From: Rhinopithecus roxellana
Taxonomy: Eukaryota > Chordata > Mammalia > Primates > Cercopithecidae
Direction of reading: 5' to 3'
Length of the DNA: 64,000 nucleotides
NCBI RefSeq assembly: GCF_007565055.1
Contig: NC_044554.1
Span: 50,627,176-50,691,175 of the forward strand
A model generated the notes under the pieces. The model made no database searches. It worked only from the letters and a program-made list of their open reading frames with translations, and was not told the origin of the DNA. Below are positions 1 through 13,189 of this stretch, piece by piece (position 1 is the stretch's first letter; each line of letters opens with the position of its first letter). The translations under genes and the position numbers were made by a program.

Positions 1-2250
1 TTAATCATTTTAATACAAATCATTCTCACCATTTATCTTTTATGGCAAGTAACTCTAGTATGGAAATCAAATTAAAGGTCTTTAAAAATAAAAATATGGG
101 TTATCATAGTATTATTTAGTATTACTTTCAAAAGTCAATTAAAAAGTTCAGCCTGTGAAGAGATACAAACCAAAACTCTTAGCCTGAGATATTTGTTTGT
201 TCTGAATAGCTCAGTCTAATCTCTTTCAGTTTCTATTCCATGTAAGCTACAGGATTCCCAGACCTCTTGAGGGAGTTATGGTTTTCAACAATTTCTTTCT
301 CCATTTTTTAAAACAAGTTCCCATTACTGCAGAATAAATCAACTCATTTTCTTGTGTACTAACTTCTCTTGTCTTCTCACCCTGAGTCCTACATTCCTTC
401 GTCAAAGCTAACCTGGTCGTTACACACGCCTTCTAACATTATCTCAGAAGTGTACTGTGATTTTTTGTGTGTGCACAATTCACATATGAAACCTTCGTCA
501 CTTAACAGATATCATTATTAATTTTTAAAAAATGATTTGTTTCATGTATTTCAAACCTCAGTGTTCTGCAAGTCTCTGGGAATGGCAGAGGAACATTCTG
601 GAAGAAGGGAGATAGGGGAGGGCAGGGAGAGGGGCTTAAGTCACAGAGAGGAGGAGCCAACAAAGAAACGTTGTATCACAGCAAAGTGAGGGAAATTGTA
701 GCAGGTCTACAATGACTTCTGGGGAGATCTGCAGGAACAGAGAGCAGGCATCAGAACCTCGTCTTTGTCTGTTCTTTCCTCTTTAACCCACATCAGAGAC
801 AGCTCCCAATGATCCCTTATATGTTTGGTTCTTGAGAAGGGCTAGTTTGAAAACTGCTTTAAAATCCTTATGTCTCTCCTCCCAGTTTAATTAGGGCTTC
901 TCCTGCAGCTGTTCTTGCCATGGCTCTTTAGACTAGTGATGAAGTCAGTTTATAGCTTGATCAACTTGATAGCTCTTGGCGAGATCACAGCCTGCCAGGA
1001 CAGGTTGTTTGATGAGCGCGGCTGGTGCGAGTTTGGGGATTTATTTCTGCCTAGGGTGAGATCCTGGGTAGTGCATGAAGAGTTGGAAAGAGAAGTAGCC
1101 AGCCATGCTAAAGAAGCAGATGTAATAAAGTAATAATGATAATAAAAATTAACTGCTGAAGGAAACAAAAGGAACCACTTTTGATGCACAGCTTACACTA
1201 GCATCATGCTCTCTAAGCCCCTCTGATCACCAGTGTACTGCCCTCTTCTGGGACCCTCCTGGCATCAAGCCGTTGAGCCTGTGTTTCCTAAATTGCCACT
1301 TTTCCTGCACAGCCACACTTCCCTTTCCCTGAGTACATACACATAAAAGACATGGGCCTAGGAAAGGAAGGTCAGCTGGGTCAGGGGTACTGGAAGCCCC
1401 CAGGCTTTTTTATTTCTTGCACCATCAAAATCAGATAATATTTAATTTTTCCCCCATTCTTGGAAAATGCTGATTCAAAAACAAAAAAAAAAAAGTCACT
1501 TTTTTTAAAGCCACAGTGCTTCCTTGTGGCCAGTAGGCAGAAACAGCGCAAAAGTGCTCTCTTGCCAGGACACAGGGGACTTGTGCTTTGCTTTATTGAG
1601 TCATGGAGATATGGGAATTATGATTTGTTGGTGTTAGAAGGTCAAAAGGCAATCTCAATGTTGTTATGGCCTAAGATGGAACCACTTGAGAGATGAACAT
1701 TGAAGTCAGACAAGTGGAGATAAAATATCAGTGTTAATAACCAACAGTACTCAGATAGGAGAGCAAATAGGCCAACCAACACTCTTCTGAATCAGAATTT
1801 AAATCATTCTCTCTCCCCTGCAAACTACAGACCAACCCTGTAAGGAAAAGAAAGTTTTTCCACTAATCTTAGTGCATGTTGAAGAAGCACCAAAAGAATC
1901 TACTTTTTTTCCCAGTAGCCAGGATGAAAGGGTGATGATGAAGAGAGACTAAGCTCAGATGAAGAGTAGACTAAATAAGATAACTTATTTCCCTTCCCAT
2001 GGGAAACATTTGGCAAATAATGGAAAGACAAAAACCAGTGTATTACTTTAGGGAAGTTCCCCCAAATGGAAAATGTGGGACCAAGCATGTTTCCAGGGGA
2101 CTGGGTTTAACTAGGAAATGATGATAGCCACACACCTGTGACTCCCTCCCGTTCCGACCCCCGCCCCTCAGGTGTGCGCACAAAACATGGCACAAACGAG
2201 TCACGACGGTGTAGGAATGAAGTAAATTCCATGTTCACTCTCTGCTTTCT
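1..2250. other. Intergenic DNA, no gene recognised
   Basis: AT-rich unique sequence. I see no V-exon, leader exon or RSS on either strand. The few short open frames (for example near 915-1133) have no recognisable motif. TRBV12-1, which lies beyond TRBV11-1 in human, is not visible here and would be off the left edge if present. Confidence 0.6.
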
Positions 2251-2265
2251 GATTAACTTGGTTTT

Positions 2266-3600
2266 ATTTATTTATTTTTATTATACTTTAAGTTCTGGGG
2301 TACATGTGCACAGCGTGCAGGTTTGTTACATAGGTATACATGGGCCATGGTGGTTTGCTGCACCCATCAACCCGTCATCTGCATTAGGTATTTCTGCTTA
2401 TGCTATCCCTCCCCTTGACCCCTCCGCCCCAACAGGCCCTGGTGTGTGATGTTCCTCTCCCTGTGCCCATATGCTCTCATTGTTCAACTCCTACTTATGA
2501 GTGAGAACATGCGGTGTTTGGTTTTCTGTTCCTTTGTTAGTTTGCTGAGAATGATGGTTTCCAGCTTCATCCATGTCCCTGCAAAGGACATGAACTCATT
2601 CTTTTTTATGGCTGCATTGTATTCCATGGCATATATGTGCCATATTTCCTTTATTCAGGCTGTCATTGATAGGCATTTGGGTTGGTTTCAAGTCTCTGCT
2701 ATTGTGAACAGTGCTGCAATAAACATACGTGTGCATGTGTCTTTATAGTAGAATGATTTATAATCTTTTGGGTATATACCCAGTAATGAGATTGTTGGGT
2801 CAAATGGTATTTCTGGTTCTAGGTCCCTGAGGAATCGTCACACTGTCTTCCACAATGGTGGAACTAATTTAGACTCCCACCATCAGTGTAAAAGCATTCC
2901 TATTTCTCCACATCCTCTCCAGCATCTGTTGTTTCCTGACTTTTTAATGATCACCGTTCTAACTGGCATGAGATGGTATCTCATTGTGATTTTGATTTGC
3001 ATTTCTCTAATGACCAGCAATGATGAGCTTTTTTTCATATGGTTGTTGGCTGCATAAATGTCTTCTTTTGAGAAGTGTCTGTTTATATCCTTTGCCCCAT
3101 TTTCATGGGGTTGTTTTTTTCTTGTAAATTTGTTTAAATTCCTTGTAGATTCTGGATATTAGCCCTTTGTCAGATGGTTAGGTTGCAAACATTTTCTCCC
3201 ATTCTGTAGGTTGCCTGTTCACTCTGATAGTAGTTTCTTTTGCTGTGCAGAAGCTCTTTAGTTTAATTGATCCCATTTGTCAATTTTGGCTTTTGTTGCG
3301 ATTGCTTTTGGTGTTTTGGTCATGAAGTCCTTGCCCATGCCTATGTCCTGAATGGTATTGCCTAGGTTTTATTCTAGGATTTTTATGGTTTTAAGTCTTA
3401 CATTTAAGTCTTTAATCCATCTTGAGTTAATTTTTGTATAAGGTACAAGGAAAGGGTCCAGTTTCAGTTTTATGCATATAGCTAGTCAGTTTTCCCACCG
3501 CCATTTATTAAATAGGTAATACTTTCCTCATTGCTTGTTTTTGTCAGGTGTGTCAAAGATCTGATCAAATTTAGATATTTACTCTCTATTCTCATTACCC
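2266..3600 (-). mobile_element. LINE-1 3' fragment, antisense, 5' truncated
   Basis: Read on the minus strand this is the end of L1 ORF2 and the L1 3' UTR. The plus strand begins with a T-rich tail, then the familiar reverse-complement L1 3' end ('GTACATGTGCACA', 'GGTTTGTTACATAGGTATAC'), followed by the ORF2 C-terminal coding region in reverse. Homology stops near 3600, so only about 1.3 kb of a 6-kb element is present. The frame is broken by stops. The relatively good match suggests an L1PA/L1PB-age copy; subfamily is inferred. Confidence 0.85.
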
Positions 3601-3890
3601 TGTTCCAAAGAAGCGTCGAAGGTTATGTAATTAACAACATAATAATATTCTGAATGATAAAATGTCAAAACCAGGTGAGTGTCCCAGTTAGATTATAAAT
3701 CCCCTTCAAGTTTTAAAAAAGTCCTTTCCTCGAAATTAAAGTTTCAGTATACCATTCCTCTATGCTATTTAAGTTAAATATCAAGCAAATCACAGACTAA
3801 GAATCTGACATCGAAATTCAAAGAACATTAAAACTTTAAATAAAATTCTCTGATCTCCATCTGAGTAATTACAGAAGAGGAAACTCAAAC

Positions 3891-4433
3891 TGTCAGAGGC
3901 GTTCAAACCAGAGTGACTCCATCTTAAGTGAAAGAAATGAGGCTGGGCCTTGCTGGGCTGCATTCCCAGGAAGTCAGGTATTCCTAACCTCTAGATGTTT
4001 ACGGTTAAAGCAGCAGATTAATAATGATTACTAAACAGACCCAGACTTGGGAATGTCATGATACCCCAACATCTTGAGAACAGAAACATTTCAAATTTCA
4101 CTTTAAAGATTATAATATCGCTTCTTGCAAAAATAGTAATTAAGAAAATTAATCCTTTATCACAAACCCTTGTAGCAGAGCACATCTCTCAACGATCTTT
4201 TCTTGTCCTATATATAAACAAGTATTGTACCTAGGGTAGATGTGCTCCTCCTGTTACCGTTGGGAAAGCCCTACTCTGTCTATGGAGTAGCTGTTCTTTC
4301 ACCAGTTTATTTTCTCAATAAACTTGCTTTGGCTTTGCAGTGTGGAATCACCCTGAATTCTTTCTTGCATGAGATCCAAGAACCTTCTCTTGGGGGTTGG
4401 ATCAGGACCCCTTTCTTGTAACAAAATTAACCC
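3891..4433 (+). mobile_element. Solo LTR, ERV1-class
   Basis: A 543-bp block begins TGTCAGAGGC and ends TTGTAACA, with TG...CA termini. It has a TATATAAA box near 4209 and an AATAAA polyadenylation signal at 4317-4322, in the order expected of an LTR on the plus strand. The region after AATAAA ('GAATTCTTTCTTGCATGAGATCC') is typical of ERV1-class U5 sequence. AAAC at 3887-3890 and AAAT just after the end could be a decayed 4-bp target duplication. No internal proviral sequence is present. Exact family not assigned. Confidence 0.7.
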
Positions 4434-6111
4434 TTCTGTTATTATTTAAATCGTTGGGTAAATTACCACACTAACAAAAACTGCAGCTAATTAATATCCC
4501 AAAAACATTATGAGGGATAACTGGTCCAGAATCTTGGAGAAGGCAGGAACTGGGGAGTGAGCACAGCAGTCACTGCCCTTAGGGGCATTTGGTGATCTCA
4601 GCCCAGCTCTCAGGAAGCTGACTCACAGGCTGGGGGGTAAAGGCTAAGACCAGACTTCACTGAGTGTGACCACTGAGGAACCTGAAGAGAAACAAGGAAC
4701 TAGTAGGAAACCTGCTCTCCAGGGGCTCCAGGACACCTCAAGCCTTGAATTCTGTTTCAGGGAGTCCTGGATTGTTTATGCATCCGTGCACTTTACAAAG
4801 CACAGTAAAATTATCTCTGGAGAAAGATATGTCATTCTAGACCAAAAATTATTTCTACAACCATAGTGTCTGGCACAATGTTGAAAATAATCAGGTTTAT
4901 AAGGAAAAATGCAAACAAATGACCGAGAAGCAGCACAAAAGAAAATCAACACAAGCAAGCCACAGAGATCTCAGAGGTGAACAGGAATAGACAGACTGAA
5001 ATAACTGAGAGTCCTACGTTCAGTGAAATACAAGATGCTCTCAAGAAGTGTAACAAGGGAATCACTGACAGCCACGGTCCTTCAGAGGATTCCCAGGAAG
5101 CTGCCTTCCCAAGCATTCTAACCAGTACTTCAGAATGATTTCTAATACAAGAGAATCCGGGCAGATGTTAGGGTAGAGACTACAGTCGGACACAGACAGT
5201 GCATTATTAGAGGAGACGGTTGGACCAGGGGCAGGTCATTGCTTCCGAAGTTCTGACAGGAATATCTAATGCATTAAGGAGCTATTTCAATGGACAGACA
5301 AGGAAATGGGCAGACAAGTGCAAGTGTCCTCACCAGCCTCTGAAGTAGCTGGCCCAGGACTAACTACAGTGTTGGGCTATGTCTGTTATATTGAAAAGTT
5401 AAAGCACTCCGGGGAAGCAAAATTCATTTTGGGCTAAGATTTGGAAATTGTTTCCAGGATAACCATTTGTGTGCCTTTCTTTGAAGTTTAAAGTGTGCGG
5501 AATGAAATAGCTGAAATGATCAACATCATCATCATTACAATAGTATTATTATTGTCATATTTCCACAAAAACAGAGGGAAAGGATTTCCAAACACATAGT
5601 ATCTGTTGAGATTTGATTGCATGAAACATCCAGTGCGAGGTCAAGAAGAGATTCCAGAGCCAGGATAAGATTCAAATCATTCACATGCTGACAAGGTCAG
5701 AAGGAGGGCCTGCTGTTTGTTACTTGCATGAAATCAATATCTGTATTATTAAAGTTTAACACGCATGTTTTGGTGATTAAATGTTTTTATTTTTCAAGTT
5801 TGTGTATTTATTTTCTTAATTAACATACAGCATTGTACGCATTTTTTATAGAAGAACAATCATCACTGCCCCTGAGGACTAGGTCTGTGATAAATCACTT
5901 TCAGTTTTGGTTTCCTGAATTCCCACCCAGAAGTCTTTCAAATCCCTAAGGCATATTTTCAACCAACAATTATAGTGCTCATGTTTTAAGAAAGAGTTCA
6001 TTTCCTCCCACTGTATGAATCCTAGCTATATCTGAAAACCCGCTTCTTCCCTGGGAGGATGAGGAATAAGGAAAGGCTGCTGTGAGCTGATAGAGAGGAG
6101 AGAGCCCTGCA
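4434..6111. other. Intergenic DNA 3' of TRBV11-1
   Basis: Unique sequence with no recognised gene, V relic or young repeat. Short open frames are not supported by any motif. Confidence 0.55.
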
Positions 6112-6150
6112 GTTTTGTGCACAGGAGGGAAGTGTCTCTGCATCGCTGTG
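6112..6150 (-). other. 23-bp-spacer RSS of TRBV11-1
   Basis: On the minus strand heptamer CACAGCG (6144-6150) abuts the V-exon, followed by a 23-bp spacer and nonamer GCACAAAAC (6112-6120). The first three heptamer bases CAC, needed for RAG cleavage, are intact; the heptamer differs from consensus CACAGTG at one position. Confidence 0.9.
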
Positions 6151-6599
6151 GCTAAGCTGCTGGCACAGAGATACACGGCCGAGTCCCCAAGCTCTGCAGG
6201 CTGGATCCTGAGAGTGGAGTTTACTCCTTTGAGCCTCTCTGCAGAAAATCGATCCTTAGGCAACTGTGAATCATCTACTACATCCTCATTCTGAAACCGA
6301 ACCAGAAGCTCTGGGCCCTGTCCCAGGATCTGCCGGTACCAGTAAAGGGTAGCATGGCCAGATATAGGATCACACCAAAAAGCCACAGCCTGGCTTTTCT
6401 CTGTAATCTTATATCTGGGGGACTGGGCAACTCCAGCTTCTGTGAATTCTGTTGGGGAAAAAAGACAGAATTTGGAAACAGAAATACAGAAATGACTGAA
6501 GTAATCACTGGAATTTCCAATGGGATGATCATGGTGTTCTTAGGACTCACCTGCCTGCAGGAGACAGAGGGCCGCCCAGCAGAGGAGCCCGGTGCTCAT
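6151..6599 (-). CDS. TRBV11-1: T-cell receptor beta variable gene, TRBV11-1
   Basis: Encodes the leader and variable region of a TCR beta chain, used after V-to-DJ joining in thymocytes; the mature protein sits on the T-cell surface paired with TCR alpha. L-PART1 is 6551-6599 (49 bp, begins MSTGLLCW), with a GTGAGT donor, an intron of about 102 bp and V-exon 6151-6448 (298 bp, acceptor CCCCAACAG). The V-exon is open throughout: first Cys in 'AFWCDP', Trp in 'LYWYRQ', second Cys in 'YLCASSLA'. CDR1 is SGHAT-like and CDR2 is FQNEDV-like. FR3 'DSQLPKDRFSAERLKG' is diagnostic of the TRBV11 subgroup, and the CDR1-FR2 wording fits 11-1 better than 11-2 or 11-3. Looks functional. The start is fixed by the signal peptide and donor. 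Confidence 0.93.
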
Positions 6600-6697
6600 G
6601 GCAGGGTCAGGGCAGGATGAGAGTTTTGCCAGTTCAGGGTCCTTGTGAACAGGAGCAGAGGAGGAGGGATGCCCCGTCCTTATATGACAGTTCCTAC

Positions 6698-6707
6698 AGT
6701 GACATCG
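6698..6707 (-). promoter_or_regulatory. V-beta promoter decamer of TRBV11-1
   Basis: AGTGACATCG lies about 100 bp upstream of the ATG and differs at one base from the CRE-like V-beta decamer AGTGAYRTCA known to bind CREB/ATF factors. Placement matches other V-beta promoters. Confidence 0.6.
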
Positions 6708-6874
6708 TTGTCTCCACAAATGCCTAAGTTCTTAGAAACCAATTGTTATGAACTAAAACAGAGCTAGAAGTTGCTTTAGCATATTCATGGACTGTGTGTA
6801 AGTTCATCAAACTGTCTTCACTCACATCTCTGGGGCTTGGGGGATTGGATCACCCACTGCATCTCCAGGCCCCT

Positions 6875-7287
6875 TGTCAGGCCCCTGAGCCAAAGCTAAG
6901 CCATCGTATCCCCTGTGACCTGCACATACATATCCAGATGGCTGGTTCCTGCCTTAAGTGATGACATTCCACCACAAAAGAAGTGAAAATGGCCTGTTCC
7001 TGCCTTAACTGATGACATTACCTTGTGAAATTCCTTTTCCTGGCTTATCCTGGCTCAAAATCTCCCCCACTGAGCACCTTGTGACCTCCACCCCTGGCTG
7101 CCAGAGAGCAACCCCCTTTGACTGTAATTTTCTTTTACCTACCTAAATCCTATAAAACGGCCCCACCGCTATCTCCCTTCACTGACTCTCTTTTCAGACT
7201 CAGCCTGCCTGCACCCAGGTGAAATAAACAGCCATGTTGCTCACACAAAGCCTGTTTGGTGGTCTCTTCACATGGATGCGCATGAAA
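6875..7287 (+). mobile_element. Solo LTR resembling LTR7 (HERV-H family)
   Basis: Starts TGTCAGGCCCCTGAGCC and ends near GGATGCGCATGAAA, with TATAAAAC at 7151-7158 and AATAAA at 7223-7228 followed by 'CAGCCATGTTGCTCACAC'. These are features I recognise from LTR7-type LTRs. It is on the plus strand, opposite to TRBV11-1, and begins about 275 bp upstream of that gene's ATG, so the two are arranged head to head. No internal viral sequence follows. Family name is from recognition, not alignment. Confidence 0.75.
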
Positions 7288-9215
7288 CCCATCCTCTGCT
7301 AGATGTTTCTACTTGAATGTGTCAAAGGCAACTCAAAGTACAGACAGCAATTCGTAACCTCTGTGTCTTATCTGTATATCCTTCTCTCTGAGCATTTCTG
7401 TCTTACCAGGTTCTCCATCTTCTCATTGCTCTGAGCTTAGACAGAGCGGGAGCTGGGGTAGTTGACACAGGTTTATCCTAGAAGCATGTTGAGCCAGCTG
7501 ACATGCTCTAAGCTAAAGGGGTAAAATAATACCCTGAGAGAGAGTTGGAAGGGTTCATTTTTTGTGAAGGACAATGACCAGTTTTTTCTTTTCTGTACAG
7601 TCTTCATGATGCGTTGTGTACCAAGTCTTCATCACAGTTCTGCCTATGGTTCTTGGTCATCTATGTAATGAAAGTTCTGATATCTTATAAGATGGGTGAG
7701 GACTCTCTTATCCCTGAAAATATCATTGCGGATACTGTAAGAAATCCAAAATCAGATTTGTTGAAATCTTGAAAAAAACCTTGTAGATTTAGTGTAATTT
7801 ACAATTGAACAGCAGAGGCTAGTATCTGGCATTTTTTTTTCTAATGGGGCGACATTAGTCACAAATATACTTTTATTCATTGCCTAAGGGGTAAAGAAAG
7901 GGAAGAGTTATGGGATGGAGCACCTGAGAGTTGGCATAAGACAACAATACAAGGAGATGCATATCCAGAGAGCTGGGAACGAGGATATATGTGTTCAGCA
8001 AGGCGGGCTCAGAGATTTCCACTAAATCCCCAAAACCTACAGTACACATGTCAAGGTTATCAGGTGAACACCTGTGGGTATAGAATTACAAGAACCATCT
8101 GTCTCTGTCATAAATCTTCTACCACTGAGGTAAACAACTGCTGATTTGAGTCAAACTCATGTAGGTACCAGGCAATCATTGCATGATGGAAAATTTCTTC
8201 ACATTAAGGTGCCACTACCTGCTCCATCTTCGTGACCAGGGTTGTGGCTCTGAGTGACAACAGCATTCAGGGGATAGAGGCTGGTGGCTGGAAACAGGAC
8301 TTATCCGTCTATCAAACCTATCAGTCACAGGACCTACATGTGATGTGCTTGCGAGTGAGGCATGCCAAGTCCAGGGAGGACATTCCTCATTGTTCCTGGG
8401 CCGCACCTGCTTCCTGGGCAGCACAACTGAGAAATTCATGACAGAATCTTTGTCAAGGCAGGAATGAGGCATCATCATGCTGCTCAGGGAAGAAAAAGCC
8501 AGAGCCCTGGGACATCTGGTTCTTATTCAGAATATTTGCAGGGCTATTTGAGATAAGCCTATCTGCAGAGGTCTGGAATTGTCCACTCCCTCTCCTATGT
8601 TCCCTTTACATCCTTCTGTCCACCGTCCAGGGCACAACTGGAATGGGTTAGGTGTGGGGTACAGGCGAATTGCTAAGGTTTCTCTGAGTTCTCCTGAGGA
8701 GGAAGTGGTTCTCCCTTTCTATGGGTCTCTGAACATGCGGGTTGGCTCCTGGCTCTCCTCCATCTATCCCCATGCAAGCCCAGAACATTCTTCACTCAAT
8801 GATTTGCTACAGTTGGGATTTCCCTGCTGAACAGAGGTTACCTACCTGCATCGATGGGGGATGAAGAGTTTCCATTTAATGTCTCACATTCCACTGGCCA
8901 CTCACAACATCTGCCAACTAGATCCTGAATGCTGGGATGAAGCCATACTTTTCCTTTAAACTTAACTCCTCAGGCAGCACTGACCCCTGATTCAAAAGCA
9001 AGCCAACCCCAGCAAACCCTAGTGCTGCCTGCCAGTCAATGGCTCAGAGTTACCAGGCTCAGGCTCTCAATTCATGGGTCAGAAATACTGGGGCCATGTC
9101 TATACTGTCCTCAGTAGAATCAGGGCTAATATCAGACAGTGTTTGTGAGGAACTGGAGGGAATTCCTCCCAGCTCCATCTATTCCTACTGTCTTGCCAGA
9201 GCCCTGCCTGCAGTT
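7288..9215. other. Intergenic DNA, no gene recognised
   Basis: Unique-looking sequence. A few short open frames (8215-8478 minus, 8579-8830 plus) carry no V-gene, protease or other recognised motif. Confidence 0.5.
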
Positions 9216-9634
9216 TGGCTGTGGTTTGTCCCCAACAAAACTCATCTTGGTCCTCAATGCAGCAATTTTGAGCCTCAATGTAGCGATTTTGAGCCACATG
9301 GGAGTTGTTTGGGTCATGGGGTTGGACTCTTCATGGAAGATTAATGCCAGGAGTCAGTTTTCTCTCTCCAGGATCTGGATTAGTCACTGTAAGAGCAGGC
9401 TGGTACAAAGTGAGGGTCTTGTTCATCCCGGTTTTCCTTGCACAGGCCTGCTCTTTCTTCTGCTTCTCTTCCATGTTGTGACACAGCACAGAGCCCTCAA
9501 AAGAAGCCTAGAGGTTGGTGCCCCGGTCTTGGCCTTTCCAGCCTCCAGAATTGTAAGCCAAGTAAACCTTTTCTCTTTATACATTTCCCAGCCTCAGGTA
9601 TTCTGTTACAGCAGCAGAAGACAGACTAAGGCAG
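9216..9634 (+). mobile_element. MaLR-type LTR (MST/MLT1-like), decayed
   Basis: Begins near 'TTGGCTGTGGTTTGTCCCC' and ends 'GTATTCTGTTACAGCAGCAG ... ACTAAGGCAG', the recognisable head and tail of mammalian apparent LTR retrotransposon LTRs. The middle is degraded. Subfamily not assigned. Confidence 0.6.
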
Positions 9635-9639
9635 CCCTT

Positions 9640-10780
9640 CTCCCCGTTACACAAATACGTACTGCCCAGCCTTAACTTGGCAAACTCACTATTTTTCTGT
9701 TTACATTCAATCACCTTTGAAAGTTTTTGAGTTTTGGCCAAATTGTAGAATGCTCATAATATCTTGACACAGGGAAAACATTTGTTAAATGGCCTCCTGC
9801 CTGCATTGTTAACTAAGTTTTGTGCCGGTTTCAGAGATATCAAGCTGTTTTGTACTCAAACTGTAAATTATCTTATCTTCTTTTGAAACTTTCTGAAAAA
9901 TTTTAGCCTGTCTCCTATGAAAAAAGTATTTTATAGGGCTAAAAAAGACTTTATCTTTTATATTTATTTATGATATTGACAGAATATTTCAAAGATATTA
10001 AAACTAAATATAAGAGATACCCAACATTATACTGAAATAATGCCAACATTTTATTTTGGTCTGTTAATACATTTCATTCAAAGTTTATTTAAAAACTGAA
10101 CACCTATGGAAAAGTTTAGAGAACAATAAAACAAACAGAATCTTAAAATGTACATCTGTATACCAATTGTTAACATTTTGTGACCTTTACATCTCTCTGT
10201 ATATTTTACCCTTAGTTTCTGAAACGTTTTTTCCTTAGTAATTCAATATGTCTCTTCTAAACAATTGGCATTATCTTACATAACCACAAATGTCACTATT
10301 ACACTCAAAAAATTAGCATTCATATAGCATCATTATCCAGTATATACTTTACATTCAAATTTCTCCAGTTGCCTCAACACGTCCCTTGGTTTTGATTTAC
10401 TTTTTCCTCTAGGGCAAAATCAAAGATCATGTATTTCAGGAGGTTGTCGGGTCTCTTTAGTTACTTTTCAACGATACATCTCCTCCAGCCACTTACCATA
10501 TTTTCTGTTTTTCATGACCATAGATTTTTGAAGTGTCCTGGTCAGCTTACTTGTAAAACAGCTCACAGTAAAAATTTTCATATTATTAGAGGTTAATTAC
10601 TTGCGAAATGCACACCATAGACAATGCCTATTTCCCATTGCATCCAGTCAATCACAAGAACATGGAATGTCATTTGTATGCATTTTGGCAATGCTAAATT
10701 TGAGATGACTGATCCCAGATCCCTCCATTGTGAATGTGCCCTTTGCCCTTTGTAATTAAATAGTAATCCGTGTATTGATG
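9640..10780. other. AT-rich intergenic DNA
   Basis: No gene or V relic recognised. Probably contains very old repeats that I cannot assign by eye. Confidence 0.5.
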
Positions 10781-10789
10781 CTTTGAAAC

Positions 10790-11110
10790 AATGTACATAT
10801 GCTGTTAGGCCCCAAAATCATATATAAGGAAATCATCATTGAAAATTCCCCAAATCTGGGGGAAGACAGCAACATCCAGGTGCAGGAAGCTTGGAGGCTG
10901 CCAATCAAATTTAACTCAAAAAGGGGTTCACCAAGACACAATATAATCAAATTACCAAAAATCAAAGCCAAAGAAACAATACTAACAGCAGCAAGCAGTG
11001 AGAAACATACCACATTTAAGGGAGCCCCAGTACAGCCTTTAGCAGATTTCTTAGCAGAAACCTAACAGGCCAGGAGAGAGCAGAACAGTATAATTCAAAG
11101 TACTGAAGGA
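10790..11110 (+). mobile_element. Old LINE-1 ORF1-region fragment
   Basis: The plus strand shows the ORF1-like run of 'CCAAGACACAATATAATCAA', 'AGCAAGCAGTGAGAAACATA' and 'GCAGAAACCTAACAGGCCAG'. An open frame at 10799-11065 is a remnant of the nucleic-acid-binding ORF1 protein region. Old and fragmentary. Confidence 0.6.
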
Positions 11111-11899
11111 AACAAAGACTATTAGTTTAGGCATCTACTGATGGAATTTGTCTGTAATTATCGAATGGTTACATTGATTTTCTAATTAGATATATCAACT
11201 AGCATTCTTCCGTTATAAAGACATTCTTATCTATCTCTTTTTATTGTCATTATAGCCTCATAGATTTTTATAACTTGTTTAAATCAGTGTCCTCATTATT
11301 CTTCTTTAATGCTTGCATTGACCCAGATTTGGCTAATGGAGACCCTTGAAATGGCTTCTATGGATTTTGAACCTGTCTTCTTGATTCTGATCTTTTTCTT
11401 AATTTCTACCAAAAGATCGTCTAACACTTTTCTTTCCCTTGATAAGCAAGTAATCTTTTATAAGGAATAACATTTGGAATAAAGTAATGTACCTATTGTT
11501 ACTGGGGAACACAAACAAAAAGCAAATACAGCCATTAATTTACTTTGTATTGTATTTTAGACCCTTCCCTGGATAGAGTTAGGACGTGTATAATCTTTAA
11601 AATCTTAAGTTCATATTGATAACTCCAATTCAAATCAGCACCACAGATTTCTTCCTCATCTTCCCGTTTCTTGTTTATATCTCTCTTCTCTTTGTAAAAT
11701 ATCTAATTCTAAGAAGTACCAATAAATTACTTATTTCTCTCTTCTACAGTATACCAAAAATGTCTCAGAAGTACTGCATTAAAAACATTAGCCATAACAC
11801 ATCACCCAAGAGAAGTTTAATCTCAATTTCCTCTAGTATCATCACAGTACACCAGCGTAAATCTAAAGTCAGTAGAGACTCTAAAAACGCAATCAAATA

Positions 11900-12705
11900 A
11901 AATAAGTATTACCTCCAAAGAGGTATGCAAATTGCCCATAGGCACAAGAAAAGACTTGTAACATCTTTAGTCATTAGGTAAATGCAAATCAAACCACAAT
12001 GAGATATTATTCACACTTACTAGGATGGCTATAAAAATAGTAATCGTCAGCATCATATTTTTGAAAAGAAAAAGAAAAGGAAATAACAAGTCCTGGAAAT
12101 GTTGTGAAGAAACCGGACATTGCCGGTGGAAAGCTAAAATCGTGCAGTTGCAACAAAAAAACATTTTGGTAGTTACTCAAAATGAGAAACAGAATTACCA
12201 AAGGACCCAGAAGTTCCACTCCTAGGTATATACCCAAAAGAATTGAAAACAAGGAATCAAACAGATATTTTCAGGCCAATCTTGACTGCATCATTGTTCT
12301 CAATATCTACAAGGTGGAAACCACCCAAATGTCAACTGACTAATGAATGAATAAACAAATGTATTATATACATACAATGAAATATGATTGAGAAAGAAAA
12401 GAAATGAAGTTCTGATCAATGCTACATATGGATGCATCTGGAAAGCATTATGCTAAGTGAAAGAAGCCAGAAATAAAAGGAAAAATATTCCCTGATTTCA
12501 TATAAATATATTATCTACAATAGGCAAATTTGTTCATATAGAAAATAGAGTTTGCCAGAGGAGAGGGAGAGTGAAGTTATTACTTAATGGATACAAGGTT
12601 TCTGTTTGGGGTGACGAAAATAATTTTGGAAACGGATAATGCTGATAATTCCACAACAAGGTGAATGTACTTAATACCACTGAATTGTACATTTAAAAAA
12701 TAAAT
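11900..12705 (+). mobile_element. Old LINE-1 3' end (L1M-like)
   Basis: Contains the end of ORF2 and 3' UTR in sense orientation: 'TAAATGCAAATCAAACCACA', 'CACTCCTAGGTATATACCCA', 'GGAAACCACCCAAATGTCAA' and the terminal 'CCACTGAATTGTACA'. Heavily mutated, without a long frame. Confidence 0.75.
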
Positions 12706-13157
12706 TGAGAAAATTATATGTTACACTCATTTTACCATACTTTTTAAAAGACGGAAAGACTACCATCAAAACAGGAAAAACACTGACAGCGGCATTCTCC
12801 ATTACTGAACTTAAAGACAATGAAAGGAACCCAAGGGATTTAAATACACTGATAAATTTTCCAGAAATGTGGTTTGTCACAATATATCCCACAGTGAGTT
12901 TTCTGATGTAGTTGTAATTGTTTTTTGTAATAAATATATGAACAATTTTCACTAGTCCATATGTCTACTCAAATGTAGGACTGTCATTCCTTGGAAAAGT
13001 ATCCAATCTAGTAATTTTGAAATCATAACTTACTGTTTCAGGTTACAATATTCTGATTGTGAGTAAGGTTGAAAAGTTATTCTCATGTTTAGTGGTAACT
13101 TATATTCACTCTTGTGTGAATTGCCTACTCAGCCTCAGTATTGCTGTTTTTATTGGG

Positions 13158-13167
<10 letters not shown>

Positions 13168-13189
<22 letters not shown>

